Below, in pieces: positions 1 to 7,904 of a DNA stretch of 40,695 nucleotides. The notes beneath the pieces are model-generated. The model ran no database searches. It was not told the DNA's origin and worked only from the letters and a program-made list of their open reading frames with translations. This DNA is from an uncultured Oscillospiraceae bacterium (GTDB taxonomy: Bacteria; Bacillota; Clostridia; Oscillospirales; Ruminococcaceae). The stretch lies in NCBI GenBank assembly GCA_934448295.1, contig CAKSEY010000022.1, positions 1 to 40,695 on the forward strand, given 5' to 3'. How positions within the stretch are numbered: position 1 is the first letter of the stretch; each line of letters opens with the position of its first letter. The translations under genes and the position numbers were made by a program.

Positions 1-183
1 CTAAAAGGTAACAATCAAGGTAAAGTTCCTGTTCCAAAACATTATTTGCTGGTCAATATTTGACCAATTATGCTAAACGCCTCTATTTGTCTGAAATTTT
101 GTGGGTTTTTAGAGGTTACCATAATAAAATGATGTAGCACATATTGCTTTAGAGTGTAATGAATCCCCAACGAATTATACGCT
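1..183. other. Intergenic/left edge, no gene seen
   Basis: AT-rich sequence downstream of the TPR-like gene. I see no convincing coding frame, RNA gene or strong terminator. A minus-strand frame crosses this stretch, but it overlaps the 3' end of the TPR-like gene and has no ribosome site. Confidence 0.5.
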
Positions 184-1503
184 TTAACTAATAGAAAATC
201 CTGTGGAAGCAAGTCCATTGCCAGTATCTTCATATGTTGCAACAACATCAAAGTAGGACGTTGATGTACCAAAAACGTCAAATATGTTTGTCGAATATGC
301 TACAGTCAAATAGCACGTATAGGTTCGTGTAGTCCAATCATAATTAACAGACGAGCTTTGTACAGTACAAGTATGATATATCATCTCCGTGGGAGTGTAT
401 CCCGCTGCTCTGTATGCTGAACGCAGCTTGTCCTGAGCTTTTTGCGAAGCCAGATTTACAATTTCGTCGTTAGTATAGTTGGGTGTTTTGGCTTGCTGTT
501 CCTCCTGCCATTGCGTGTAAGCCTTGTTATATTCTGCCGTTGTTACTGAACTATACGCGGCGCTGATATGTACCGAGCCGTTTTGTATAATGTACAGTTT
601 CTTCCCCAATATTGAATCATCACTGACAAAAACGACATACAGACTATCAAGACCGTCTTTGGGAAAATACATAGAAACAAGCGCGGTGTTATCGGATAAT
701 GCGCATACCTTATACTCCTCCCCGTTGAAAAGGGTAGGAGTTATTTCAGCCTTGTTATCGCTATCGTCGTACCATGTTCCGTAGATAAACGAGAGTTTCT
801 TTTCGGCGGCAGCAGAATCCGCTAACCGTTCGCCTTCTCCGTAATACATATAGAAGCTTTCGTATTCGCTGTTTCCTGTAAAGTCAAAATTAGTGTATTT
901 CATTTCAATTTTGCACTTATTGATATACGATGAACTATCGCTATATGTGCCTAAAGCTTCAAAAGCGGCCATTGCTTCCTGATAATTCTTATCATAAAAA
1001 AGCTGCATTGCTTTTGAATAATCGCATTTTTTCAACATTTCCGCCTTTTGTTCGGAATCGTTGATTTTGCTGTATTCGGTCAGAGCGTCATCATAAGAGC
1101 CGCTTTCTATAAGAGAATCTCCTATTGCTGTATAGCACTTGTCCAAATATGATACGGCGTCGCCGTATCCACCCAGGGCTTCAAGCAAAATAACGGCATC
1201 AGAATAATTGCCTTGTTCAAACAATTCTATTGCCTTATCGAGATTGCACTGATCCAGATATTGTGCCGAATTCTTATAATTGCCTAACTCCGAAAAAGCT
1301 GTTACAGCCTGCTCATATTGCTTTTCATTATACATTTCTATCGCTTTTTTGTATTTATCCTGCTTGTTAATAGACATGACAAGAAAAACCGCCAATATGA
1401 CTATTGCGATACCAAGTACAACTCCACCTATAATAAAGGGTGTTTTTTTATTTGATTTCTTTTCTGCTTCGGTATTTGTTTTCTCTTCTACTTCTGTTGA
1501 CAT
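184..1503 (-). CDS. Membrane-anchored TPR-like repeat protein
   Basis: 439 residues. A short charged cytoplasmic N-terminus is followed by one strong transmembrane segment (about residues 23-46, IIGGVVLGIAIVILAVFLVM). Residues 50-200 are helical repeats of TPR/Sel1 character: phrases such as YEQAVTAFSELGNYKNSAQY, NYSDAVILLEALGGYGDA and NYQEAMAAFEALGTYSDSSSY recur about every 35-37 residues. The C-terminal 230 residues are an unrecognised, presumably extracytoplasmic domain. The start is supported by AAAAGGAGGACACATT just before ATG. It lies 44 nt downstream of the zinc-ribbon membrane gene on the same strand, so the two probably form an operon. Function unknown; a surface protein-interaction role is inference. 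Similar tetratricopeptide proteins with zinc-ribbon partners are common in Ruminococcus genomes. Confidence 0.8.
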   Translation of the reverse strand: MSTEVEEKTNTEAEKKSNKKTPFIIGGVVLGIAIVILAVFLVMSINKQDKYKKAIEMYNEKQYEQAVTAFSELGNYKNSAQYLDQCNLDKAIELFEQGNYSDAVILLEALGGYGDAVSYLDKCYTAIGDSLIESGSYDDALTEYSKINDSEQKAEMLKKCDYSKAMQLFYDKNYQEAMAAFEALGTYSDSSSYINKCKIEMKYTNFDFTGNSEYESFYMYYGEGERLADSAAAEKKLSFIYGTWYDDSDNKAEITPTLFNGEEYKVCALSDNTALVSMYFPKDGLDSLYVVFVSDDSILGKKLYIIQNGSVHISAAYSSVTTAEYNKAYTQWQEEQQAKTPNYTNDEIVNLASQKAQDKLRSAYRAAGYTPTEMIYHTCTVQSSSVNYDWTTRTYTCYLTVAYSTNIFDVFGTSTSYFDVVATYEDTGNGLASTGFSIS

Positions 1504-1547
1504 AATGTGTCCTCCTTTTTTTATTCGACAAAAAATTCTACCGCCAT

Positions 1548-2057
1548 TTATTTATAATGCCCGCAGTCCTTGCAGAAAGACGCGGTCATAGGGTTCATGC
1601 GTCCGCACTCCGGGCATTCCCATTGCGATGGCACATTTTTTGAGCTTTCATTTTCAGTAATACGCTGACTTACAGACCGTATTTTACTTCCTTTATCATC
1701 GGAATAAACAGTCGGCGCAGTTATGACAGTTTCGTCCTCTTCGGAGAAGTTTTGTTTTTTAAGCAGCTCAAGAATTTGGCTGTTGGAAGATCTGCTCTCA
1801 GCGATATCCTCAAACATGTACGACAGACACGCCCATAGGGAATGAATGCCTTCGTTTAATATAGTGCCAAGAATGATACCTCCAACTAGGACAACCGCGC
1901 TTTGATCCTCGGTTATCCATCTCCATAGCACCATTATATTGCTGAGCCAGTTCGCCAGTATTATCATTACGATCTCAAAAATGACAACGCTGACCCACAT
2001 TGTCCTTTTGAAAATTGCTCTCCAGGTTTCTCCCATGCTTAAGTCCAGTTTTTTCAT
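1548..2057 (-). CDS. Zinc-ribbon membrane protein
   Basis: 169 residues from the ATG at 2057. That ATG is preceded by AAGGGGGTAACT, a much better ribosome site than anything before an in-frame ATG six codons upstream. Two hydrophobic segments lie at about residues 18-38 (VSVVIFEIVMIILANWL) and 52-75 (AVVLVGGIILGTILNEG). A polar linker follows, then a C-terminal zinc ribbon, CPECGRMN...FCKDCGHYK, with two CxxC pairs. This double-CxxC tail is typical of small Firmicute proteins of unknown role. First gene of a probable two-gene operon with the TPR-like protein. Divergent from the XRE regulator at 2255, whose upstream region it shares. Confidence 0.8.
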   Translation of the reverse strand: MKKLDLSMGETWRAIFKRTMWVSVVIFEIVMIILANWLSNIMVLWRWITEDQSAVVLVGGIILGTILNEGIHSLWACLSYMFEDIAESRSSNSQILELLKKQNFSEEDETVITAPTVYSDDKGSKIRSVSQRITENESSKNVPSQWECPECGRMNPMTASFCKDCGHYK

Positions 2058-2143
2058 AGTTACCCCCTTATTCATTACACAACAAATACAAATTTCTGAC
2101 TCATGCTCTCCTTATCGCTCATAATACTCTTATAATATCACTA

Positions 2144-2185
2144 TTTCGTCATTATTTCAACAGTTTTTATCATTTTCGTCATTAT
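2144..2185. repeat. Direct repeat TTTCGTCATTAT x2, candidate operator
   Basis: TTTCGTCATTAT occurs at 2144-2155 and again at 2174-2185, spaced exactly 30 bp (about three helical turns). It sits in the divergent intergenic region between the zinc-ribbon membrane gene and the XRE regulator. The position suits autoregulation by the XRE protein; that role is inference. Confidence 0.45.
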
Positions 2186-2254
2186 AGTATAATTTTACGG
2201 TTAAAATATGTATAATTATACTAGATTATTATGCACAAAAGGAGGGGCGCTCAA

Positions 2255-2596
2255 ATGACAACAGGCGAACGAATAGCCGCGCGCCGGGACGAGCTTGGTC
2301 TGAAACAATACCAGGTCGCCGAGCAGATAGGCGTGACAAAGACCACCATGAGCAAATACGAGAACAACGTCAACATTCCCAATGCCGATATACTGGCTCG
2401 TCTGGCTTCCGTGCTCCGAACCTCTGCGGACTATCTCTGCGGCATAACGGACAACAGCGCACCCCTCGGCGAAAAATGGGTGTGCACGGATTCGGTGGAC
2501 GAATCGCTGATAACCGCAATAAAAAAGCTGAACCACGACAATCAGCTCCGCCTTGCGGAACGTGCGGAAACCCTGCTTGAAAATCAAAACAAGTAA
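2255..2596 (+). CDS. XRE-family transcriptional regulator
   Basis: 113 residues. The start is ATG 2255 because AAAGGAGGGGCGCTCAA precedes it; an in-frame ATG eight codons earlier would put the ribosome site inside the gene. Residues 1-60 form a canonical Cro/C1-type HTH: GERIAARRDELGLKQYQVAEQ, then GVTKTTMSKYENNVNIPNAD, then LARLASVLRTSADYLCGITD. The C-terminus is a short helical segment (LITAIKKLNHDNQLRLAERA) likely used for dimerisation. It is divergent from the TPR/zinc-ribbon operon and followed by a hairpin at 2612-2657. Likely a repressor of itself or its divergent neighbour. Confidence 0.9.
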   Translation: MTTGERIAARRDELGLKQYQVAEQIGVTKTTMSKYENNVNIPNADILARLASVLRTSADYLCGITDNSAPLGEKWVCTDSVDESLITAIKKLNHDNQLRLAERAETLLENQNK

Positions 2597-2611
2597 CTCA
2601 AATCCAAGAAT

Positions 2612-2657
2612 AATCATAAAACTCTGGCACCGTAAAAGTTGTCAGGGTTTTATGATT
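2612..2657 (+). terminator. Long inverted repeat after XRE gene
   Basis: AATCATAAAACTCTGGCAC (2612-2630) pairs with TTGTCAGGGTTTTATGATT (2639-2657) across an 8-nt loop, with three mismatches or G-U pairs. Strong hairpin 15 nt after the XRE stop, but without a long T run. Probable terminator between convergent genes. Confidence 0.6.
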
Positions 2658-2677
2658 ACGCTTAAGAATTCAGTTAA

Positions 2678-2899
2678 TCAGGGAAGCATAGACCACTTGC
2701 GATAGTTATTGCACGAACGGCTGGACGCACATCTTTTTTCCCTCATTATCGGGCAATCAGCTCTTGTAGAGCTGGAATCCACCCTGCATGCCAGCCTCAA
2801 CGAGTGATAGGGATCTGCGCGAACGACCTCGCGGTATCCTCCCCAGAACTGGCAGGTCATGCAAACCCTTGTGTTATTGGTCTCTACATTAAAACCCAT
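2678..2899 (-). CDS. Small cysteine-rich protein
   Basis: 73 residues starting MGFNVETNN, with GGAAAGGATGATAATT before the ATG at 2899. Six cysteines: CMTC near residue 12, then C's in LACRVD, ADCPIM, KRCASS and RSCNNY, plus a WGGYRE motif. The CxxC...C...C...C pattern with conserved aromatics suggests a small metal- or disulfide-stabilised domain. I recognise no named family. It lies between the XRE terminator and a terminator at 2927-2953 that ends the upstream HTH gene, so it may be transcribed alone. Confidence 0.55.
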   Translation of the reverse strand: MGFNVETNNTRVCMTCQFWGGYREVVRADPYHSLRLACRVDSSSTRADCPIMREKRCASSRSCNNYRKWSMLP

Positions 2900-2926
2900 A
2901 ATTATCATCCTTTCCAACAAATTATA

Positions 2927-2953
2927 AGACCGCAGGATTATTTCCTACGGTCT
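2927..2953 (-). terminator. Hairpin downstream of HTH gene A
   Basis: AGACCGCAGGA (2927-2937) and TCCTACGGTCT (2943-2953) form an 11-bp stem with one wobble pair. On the minus strand it lies about 50 nt after the stop of the HTH gene at 3000-3437 and is followed by TATAATTT. Probable terminator of the HTH pair. Confidence 0.55.
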
Positions 2954-2999
2954 AATTCTATCATATTTTGTAGTCGAAGTGGTACGCTGTCAGCGGACT

Positions 3000-3437
3000 T
3001 TATACCTTGACAAGCGGTTTTTCTCCATTTTCCGCAAGCAGGATATCACACTCGATTATGTTCATACCATGCTGAAATGCGTAGATTATCGCGCCGTCCC
3101 GGGGAATACGCGGGTAAAGCTGCGCCGCGCCGAGGTGTTTTAAAAATTCCTGCACCTCGTCGAATGACATCTGAAACCCGAATCCGAGCTGGATCAGCAC
3201 GTCCCGGGTGGGATTGTCGCGCTTTCCGTCAAACAGGGAATACAGGTAAGACTTTTTCAGACCGGAATGACGCATTATCTCCGCCGGCTTCATTCCTCGC
3301 TTCCGGGCTATATCATGCAGATATTCCGACAGCTTCAGGTCATACTGCATATCATGTATCTCGTCAAATGCCTCAGCGTAGGTGCTTTTGCTTTTGAGTA
3401 CTTCAATCATCTTGTCAGTAGGGAAAGGCTCTGGCAT
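3000..3437 (-). CDS. HTH regulator A (tandem duplicate)
   Basis: 145 residues. The central HTH is KPAEIMRHSGLKKSYLYSLF followed by DGKRDNPTRDVLIQLGFGFQ, i.e. an XRE/Cro-like fold whose second helix is LKKSYLYSLFDGKR. It then carries a conserved C-terminal block (MSFDEVQEFLKHLGAAQLYP, IPRDGAIIYAFQHGM). The start is chosen because it aligns residue-for-residue with paralogue B at 3521-3958; a GAAAGGAAT ribosome site lies rather far upstream (about 13 nt). Only the N-terminal 45 residues and the last 15 differ clearly from B, so the pair arose by duplication, perhaps homogenised by gene conversion. Probable DNA-binding regulator; target unknown, with the divergent kinase operon the obvious candidate. 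Confidence 0.8.
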   Translation of the reverse strand: MPEPFPTDKMIEVLKSKSTYAEAFDEIHDMQYDLKLSEYLHDIARKRGMKPAEIMRHSGLKKSYLYSLFDGKRDNPTRDVLIQLGFGFQMSFDEVQEFLKHLGAAQLYPRIPRDGAIIYAFQHGMNIIECDILLAENGEKPLVKV

Positions 3438-3460
3438 ACAAATTTAGAATTCCTTTCAAA

Positions 3461-3485
3461 GTGATGTCAATTATAATTATATCAC
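3461..3485. promoter_or_regulatory. Imperfect palindrome upstream of HTH gene A
   Basis: GTGAT (3461-3465) and ATCAC (3481-3485) flank a near-symmetric AATTATAATT core, just upstream of HTH gene A. The minus strand carries TATAAT inside it, so a bound regulator would cover a possible -10. Candidate operator, inferred only from symmetry and position. Confidence 0.3.
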
Positions 3486-3520
3486 TATGAACAGAATTTT
3501 CGGTACACCAACGGCGGACT

Positions 3521-3958
3521 TTACTCCTTTGTAAGCAGCTCCTCCCCATTCTCAGAAAGCAGAATATCGCACTCGATCAAATCCATTCCGTGTTGAAATG
3601 CATAGATTATCGCGCCGTCCCGGGGAATTCTCGGGTAAAGCTGCGCCGCGCCAAGGTGCTTTAAAAATTCCTGCACCTCGTCAAAGGACATCTGAAACCC
3701 GAATCCGAGCTGAATCAGCACGTCCCGGGTGGGATTGTCGCGCTTTCCGTCGAACAGCGAGTAGAAATAGGATTTTTTCAGCCCGGAGCGGCGCATTATG
3801 TCCGCAAGTTTCATGTCCTTTTTCGCCACTATATCGTTAAGATACGCCGACAGCGTGCCGGAATACTGCTCGCTTTTTATCTCCTCCTGCCCCTCGGCGT
3901 AGGAGGATTTATTTTTCAGCGTCTCCAGCAGGTCGCCGGTGGATTTCTGCTTTATCAT
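3521..3958 (-). CDS. HTH regulator B (tandem duplicate)
   Basis: 145 residues, paralogous to HTH regulator A with the HTH and C-terminal block nearly identical (LKKSYFYSLFDGKRDNPTRD and QMSFDEVQEFLKHLGAAQLY are shared apart from single changes). The N-terminus differs (MIKQKSTGDLLETLKNKSSY). The ATG at 3958 has AAGAGGTAGATTGT before it. Only 80 bp separate its start from the kinase-1 start on the other strand, so promoters of both directions overlap there. The likely role is control of the divergent kinase pair, of itself, or of both; this is inference from position. Confidence 0.8.
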   Translation of the reverse strand: MIKQKSTGDLLETLKNKSSYAEGQEEIKSEQYSGTLSAYLNDIVAKKDMKLADIMRRSGLKKSYFYSLFDGKRDNPTRDVLIQLGFGFQMSFDEVQEFLKHLGAAQLYPRIPRDGAIIYAFQHGMDLIECDILLSENGEELLTKE

Positions 3959-3975
3959 ACAATCTACCTCTTTTC

Positions 3976-4004
3976 TTGACTTTTCCTGCGTTTTATGTTA
4001 CCAT
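3976..4004 (+). promoter_or_regulatory. Promoter of kinase operon
   Basis: TTGACT (3976-3981), 17-bp spacer, TACCAT (3999-4004): a near-consensus vegetative promoter about 30 bp upstream of the kinase-1 ribosome site. The longest open frame of kinase 1 would start on the TTG of this -35 box, which argues for the downstream start at 4039. Confidence 0.65.
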
Positions 4005-4038
4005 ATATTCGACAAAAAATCAAGAGGGGGAGAGCCGA

Positions 4039-5601
4039 TTGACCGCAGGAAAATACAAAGCGCTCCGGGCGCTGAATACGTCCGGAACAGTCACGCTTGC
4101 GGAAAACGCCGCAGACGGCAGGAAATACGTTCTGAAAGAACTCCCCGGGGAATCCGCCGCAATCTACCGCCGTATCTCGGAGCTTCCCCCACAGGAAAAT
4201 TTAATGCGCGTGTGCGAGATTTTATTGCACGGAGAGCGCCCCGTTGCGGTCTGCGAATATGTCGAGGGTCAGCCGCTGGACGAGCTTTTATCAAGCGGTA
4301 AAACGTTCCCGATAACCGAACTGCGCCGCATTATTTCGCAGCTATGCAATGCGGTGGAACAGCTCCACAGATACGGAATTATCCACCGGGACGTCACCCC
4401 GAAAAACATAATTCTTGATGAGAACCTGCACCTCACGCTTATCGACTTCGACATCTCCCGGAAATTCAGCGGAAACCGCGAGCAGGACACCACGCTGTAC
4501 GGCACCGAGGGCTTCGCGCCGCCGGAGCAGTACGGCTTCCGGGAAACAGGCTTCACTGCGGATATCTATGCGCTCGGCGTGATTATGAAGCTCCTGCTGA
4601 ACGCCTGCCCGGACTGCCCTCCGGCGCAGGAAGTCGTGTTACGGAAAATCGCCGCGAAATGCACGCGGTTCGTCCCGGATAAGCGTTACAGGAGCGCCGG
4701 GGCGGTTCGGCGGGCGGTCAGCCGCTCGCGGTTCGTTGTTCCGGCGGGGATTTCAGCGGCTTCGCTGGCGGTTCTGGTGGGAGTTCTGACAGTGCTTTCA
4801 TTGCAGAATTACGGTGAAAATATGCCGCAGGAAATACCGCAAATTTCTGTCAGCAGTACCAGCGCAACCACAGCAATTACGACCGCTCAGACCACTTCTG
4901 TAACGACTATCGGCACTTCAATTACTACTGAAAAATCCGTGCCAGAAACACAGATTTCCAACACACAGACTACGACTGAAACAACCTCATTGCAAACATC
5001 AAAGCCAGCCGTATCGACTGCGCAAACCACGTCCACAACGACTTCGAAGCCAGCCGCAACAACAGCTCTGACTACCGCAGCGACCGCGCAGACGACTGCT
5101 CCCGCTGAAATTCCGCAGGAGCTTCTGCCGCATGAACTCCACAGATCCGACGAGGACAACCCCGACAAAATAACCGTCACCACCAAGCTGAACGAACAGG
5201 GGCTTTACGAGGACTATTTCAACTATGCATTCTACGATGACCCCACAGTCCACGGCAAGTGGGATTACTGCGCCTATATTCCGCTTGAAGCGCTAAATTC
5301 CACGCTCACGGCGGACTACATAAGAAACCGCAGATCTGACGAAGTTTTCATATTTTCAGCGCTGAATATCAGCGACAACGGCGAGTGCGAATGCTTCCTT
5401 TCGGACGGCGCAAAAATGTCGTGGAAATCCCGCTGGACTAACGGCTACCTGATATGCGATTACGCCGAGGGAACGGCGGCGCAGAGCCTTTTTGAGATAA
5501 CTATTGACGGCGAGGAATTCCTGTTCGCCGCCCTTAAAACCGGTGATTTCAGCCGGGAAAACAAGGTGTATAATTACGCAGTATATACCCGTGCGGAATG
5601 A
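4039..5601 (+). CDS. Transmembrane Ser/Thr protein kinase 1
   Basis: 520 residues. The start is TTG 4039, preceded by AGAGGGGGAGAGCCGA; the upstream in-frame TTG lies in the promoter. The cytoplasmic kinase domain (about 1-215) has ATP-anchoring K33 in YVLKEL, catalytic loop HRDVTPKN (D118, N123), metal-binding D136 in an IDFD variant of DFG, and activation segment GTEGFAPPEQYGF. The glycine-rich loop is poorly defined. One membrane segment (about 233-255) is followed by a Thr/Ala-rich stalk of about 110 residues (repeated TTT, TSTTTS) and an extracellular beta-rich domain (about 376-520) with FYDDPTVHGKW and WTNGYL. Architecture is that of PknB-like receptor kinases without PASTA repeats. 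The extracellular domain recalls the DDPxxxGxW domain seen on some Firmicute BlaR1-like proteins (tentative). The stop is 1 nt before kinase 2, so they are co-translated. Confidence 0.9.
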   Translation: MTAGKYKALRALNTSGTVTLAENAADGRKYVLKELPGESAAIYRRISELPPQENLMRVCEILLHGERPVAVCEYVEGQPLDELLSSGKTFPITELRRIISQLCNAVEQLHRYGIIHRDVTPKNIILDENLHLTLIDFDISRKFSGNREQDTTLYGTEGFAPPEQYGFRETGFTADIYALGVIMKLLLNACPDCPPAQEVVLRKIAAKCTRFVPDKRYRSAGAVRRAVSRSRFVVPAGISAASLAVLVGVLTVLSLQNYGENMPQEIPQISVSSTSATTAITTAQTTSVTTIGTSITTEKSVPETQISNTQTTTETTSLQTSKPAVSTAQTTSTTTSKPAATTALTTAATAQTTAPAEIPQELLPHELHRSDEDNPDKITVTTKLNEQGLYEDYFNYAFYDDPTVHGKWDYCAYIPLEALNSTLTADYIRNRRSDEVFIFSALNISDNGECECFLSDGAKMSWKSRWTNGYLICDYAEGTAAQSLFEITIDGEEFLFAALKTGDFSRENKVYNYAVYTRAE

Positions 5602-5602
5602 G

Positions 5603-7285
5603 GTGAGTACGCTGGAATATCATCTGATGTCAACTCTGGAAAGCTCCGGGAAGGGCGATATTCAGCTTGTCGCCGCGGACGGAAAGCTGTACGTCCGCAG
5701 ATACCGGGAGATTTCGCAGGAGCTTTTCCAGCGTATCCGGGGCGTTTCCTGCCCGTATCTGGAGCGGCTTGTAGAGCAGTCCCGGGACGAAAACGGCGCA
5801 TATTTCGTCAGCGAATATGTCGAGGGAACTCCCGCTTCTGAGTGCACATTTTCCGAAAAGGAAGCCGTGAAGTTACTGCTGGAGCTGTGCGCGGCGATAA
5901 GAGCGCTCCACAAAGCCGGAGTAATTCACCGGGACATAAAGCCGTCCAACATCATCTGCGGAAATGACGGGCATATCCGGCTGATAGACTTCGATTCCGC
6001 ACGGCTGCGGGTGGAGTTCCAGAGCCGGGACACAGAGATTCTCGGCACGGGCGGCTATGCAGCTCCGGAGCAGTACGGCTTCATGCAGACCGACGACCGC
6101 TCGGATATTTACGCATTCGGCGTGACTATGGATGAAATTCTAGGCGAGAATGCGGACAAGCCGAAATTCCGGCGGATAATTCGGCGCTGTACGCAGTTTG
6201 ACCCGGACAAGCGGTACCGGGATATTTCGGCGGTAGGGCGTGCAATAAAAAGGGCTGTAATGCCGGATTTTCTGCCGTTTGCGGCGGCTGGAGGAATTGC
6301 GGCGGTAATCGTGCTTGCCGTGTATTTTCTCCGTGGGAACAGTCAGCCCGCGCCGCCGGGAATAGTCCGGCTGACGGAAATCAGCGAAGCAGAAGTAACG
6401 CTTGAAATCGAAAGCACCCCCGAAACTGATAACACTTCCGAAGCGCCGGAAACGGAAACTCCGACCGGGGAACTGCCCGGAATTGAAACCGCAGAACCGA
6501 TAATTACCGAGACCGCAGAACCCGCAATTCCGGAAACTGCAGAACCAGTAATTGCAGAGACTTCCGAGCCAGTCGCTGAGTATTTCACAGCCGAAGCGCC
6601 GCAGACCGAACCGCCAGTCCAGACCACAGCCGAGCCGGAAATAACCGAGCCGCCCGCAGTGGTAGTAACGCCCGAAGCGTCAGAGCCAGACGAGCAGGTA
6701 ACGGCGGAAATCGTCCCGGAAACCTCCGAAGCGGACGAGCAGTTTACAGCGGAGACAGCGCCTGAGACCTCAGAGCAGGAAGCGTATTCCGAGCCAACAG
6801 AAACATTTGAGCCTGAAGCGCCTGCAATTCAGACCCCGGAAATGCCGTTCACCACAACGGTTGACGACGACGGACTGTACCGCGATGATTTCGATTATGT
6901 CTTTTACGACGACCCCGCCGTGCATGGAATGTGGCGGGCTTACAAGGTGCTTCCCGGCGACGCGGATATCGGCTCCATTACCGGGGACGATATTTTCCAC
7001 GCTGATAATAAAAGCGGGCAGCTTTCCGAATTTATCACCGTCTATCCGAACGGAACGCTTGCATTCTACCAGCCGATTCCCGAAAGTATCGAGCCGACCA
7101 ACCTGTGGACGAACGGTTACTACATTTCCTCGCCGGAAAACGGCGGGCTGGTCTGCCGGATGAGAGCGTTCACTGTCAGCAACGGCAAGGAGTTTTTGGC
7201 TCTGGAACAGCGCCCGACACGCGTTTCAGATGATGAGAGCGCGCACAGATTTATCGTGTACTTCAAGGTCGTTTCGGACGATTAA
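5603..7285 (+). CDS. Transmembrane Ser/Thr kinase 2, lacking the usual ATP lysine
   Basis: 560 residues from GTG 5603, which aligns exactly with the kinase-1 start; only 1 nt separates the two genes. The kinase domain (1-210) keeps HRDIKPSN (D111, N116), IDFD (D129) and GTGGYAAPEQYGF, but the beta-3 lysine aligned with K33 of kinase 1 is R33 (LYVRRY). One membrane segment lies at about 221-241. The stalk (245-412) is rich in Glu, Pro and Thr (TAEPEITEPP, PETSEADEQF), unlike the Thr-rich stalk of kinase 1. A C-terminal domain (415-560) is homologous to that of kinase 1 (FYDDPAVHGMW, LWTNGYYIS, GKEFLALEQ). It may be a pseudokinase or a WNK-like enzyme that anchors ATP differently, and could act as partner or substrate of kinase 1. 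Shared ectodomains suggest the same ligand or co-clustering. Confidence 0.88.
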   Translation: MSTLEYHLMSTLESSGKGDIQLVAADGKLYVRRYREISQELFQRIRGVSCPYLERLVEQSRDENGAYFVSEYVEGTPASECTFSEKEAVKLLLELCAAIRALHKAGVIHRDIKPSNIICGNDGHIRLIDFDSARLRVEFQSRDTEILGTGGYAAPEQYGFMQTDDRSDIYAFGVTMDEILGENADKPKFRRIIRRCTQFDPDKRYRDISAVGRAIKRAVMPDFLPFAAAGGIAAVIVLAVYFLRGNSQPAPPGIVRLTEISEAEVTLEIESTPETDNTSEAPETETPTGELPGIETAEPIITETAEPAIPETAEPVIAETSEPVAEYFTAEAPQTEPPVQTTAEPEITEPPAVVVTPEASEPDEQVTAEIVPETSEADEQFTAETAPETSEQEAYSEPTETFEPEAPAIQTPEMPFTTTVDDDGLYRDDFDYVFYDDPAVHGMWRAYKVLPGDADIGSITGDDIFHADNKSGQLSEFITVYPNGTLAFYQPIPESIEPTNLWTNGYYISSPENGGLVCRMRAFTVSNGKEFLALEQRPTRVSDDESAHRFIVYFKVVSDD

Positions 7286-7374
7286 GGTAAACTTTTTCAA
7301 GCGAGTTTTTCAGATATTATCAACTTTTTCAAGGGAGGTTTAAGACGAAACAATGGATACGATTTTGTTTTAAC

Positions 7375-7895
7375 TGTAGGTTTGTCAATGATTTTGTACA
7401 CGAAAGTTAGAAAGAAATTCAACGGGAGATAGCCAACCAAGGGACGCATAGGGCGATTATTAGAGCAGCGGAGATGGTATTTCAACTGCTTGTTAAGATC
7501 ATTACAGAAATAAAACTTGTGGCAGGAATAGAACTTGTTGTGATCTTCACGGTGGTTGCGTTCGACCTTGCTGTTGTGTCGAGGAGTATACGGCTTAATA
7601 TGCTTATGTCGTATGCCGAGCTTGGCAGCGGTAGGCTGAAACAGTGTAGGCTTTTTCTTTAAACCTTGAATAACACTCGTTTTAAACTCAGAACCGTTGT
7701 CAATCTGAACGCACTCGATCTTAATGCCATGGCGTTTATACCATTTCACAGCACGAATAAGGAAATTAGCTGATGAGTATGTACCGTGTCCCTTTTGAGA
7801 ATTCGATAGAGGCTCTCAACACGGCGGGTATAACCACGCTTGCGAAACCTGTGTCAAAGCTCGGTATGACCGAGCTTTGGATTACACTGCCGCAT
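7375..7895 (-). mobile_element. IS481-type insertion sequence relic (copy 1)
   Basis: A minus-strand transposase pseudogene. The C-terminal integrase-core part is still open (about 7297-7749): VQIDNGSEF, AAKLGIRHKHIKPYTPRHNS, KVERNHREDHNKFYS, NNRPMRPL. Upstream pieces survive in other frames: GTYSSANFLIRAVKWY, then after a deletion FRKRGYTRRVESLYRIL, then NPKLGH...EL with an in-frame stop. These match successive parts of IS481-family transposases, with most of the middle, including the first catalytic Asp region, missing. The probable element end is TGTAGGTTTGTCA at 7375, which resembles the end of copy 2 at 18135. The open frame runs past that end to 7297. Dead element. Confidence 0.75.
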
Positions 7896-7904
7896 ATTCC
7901 TTTT

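Noticed and set aside
2678..2920. Eighty-residue start (upstream ATG) for the Cys-rich protein
   Set aside because: The ribosome site GGAAAGGATG lies inside that longer version and points to ATG 2899.
3976..4038. Longer kinase-1 start at TTG 3976
   Set aside because: This TTG is the -35 box of a good promoter, and the real ribosome site (AGAGGGGG) sits just before TTG 4039, which also aligns with the kinase-2 start.
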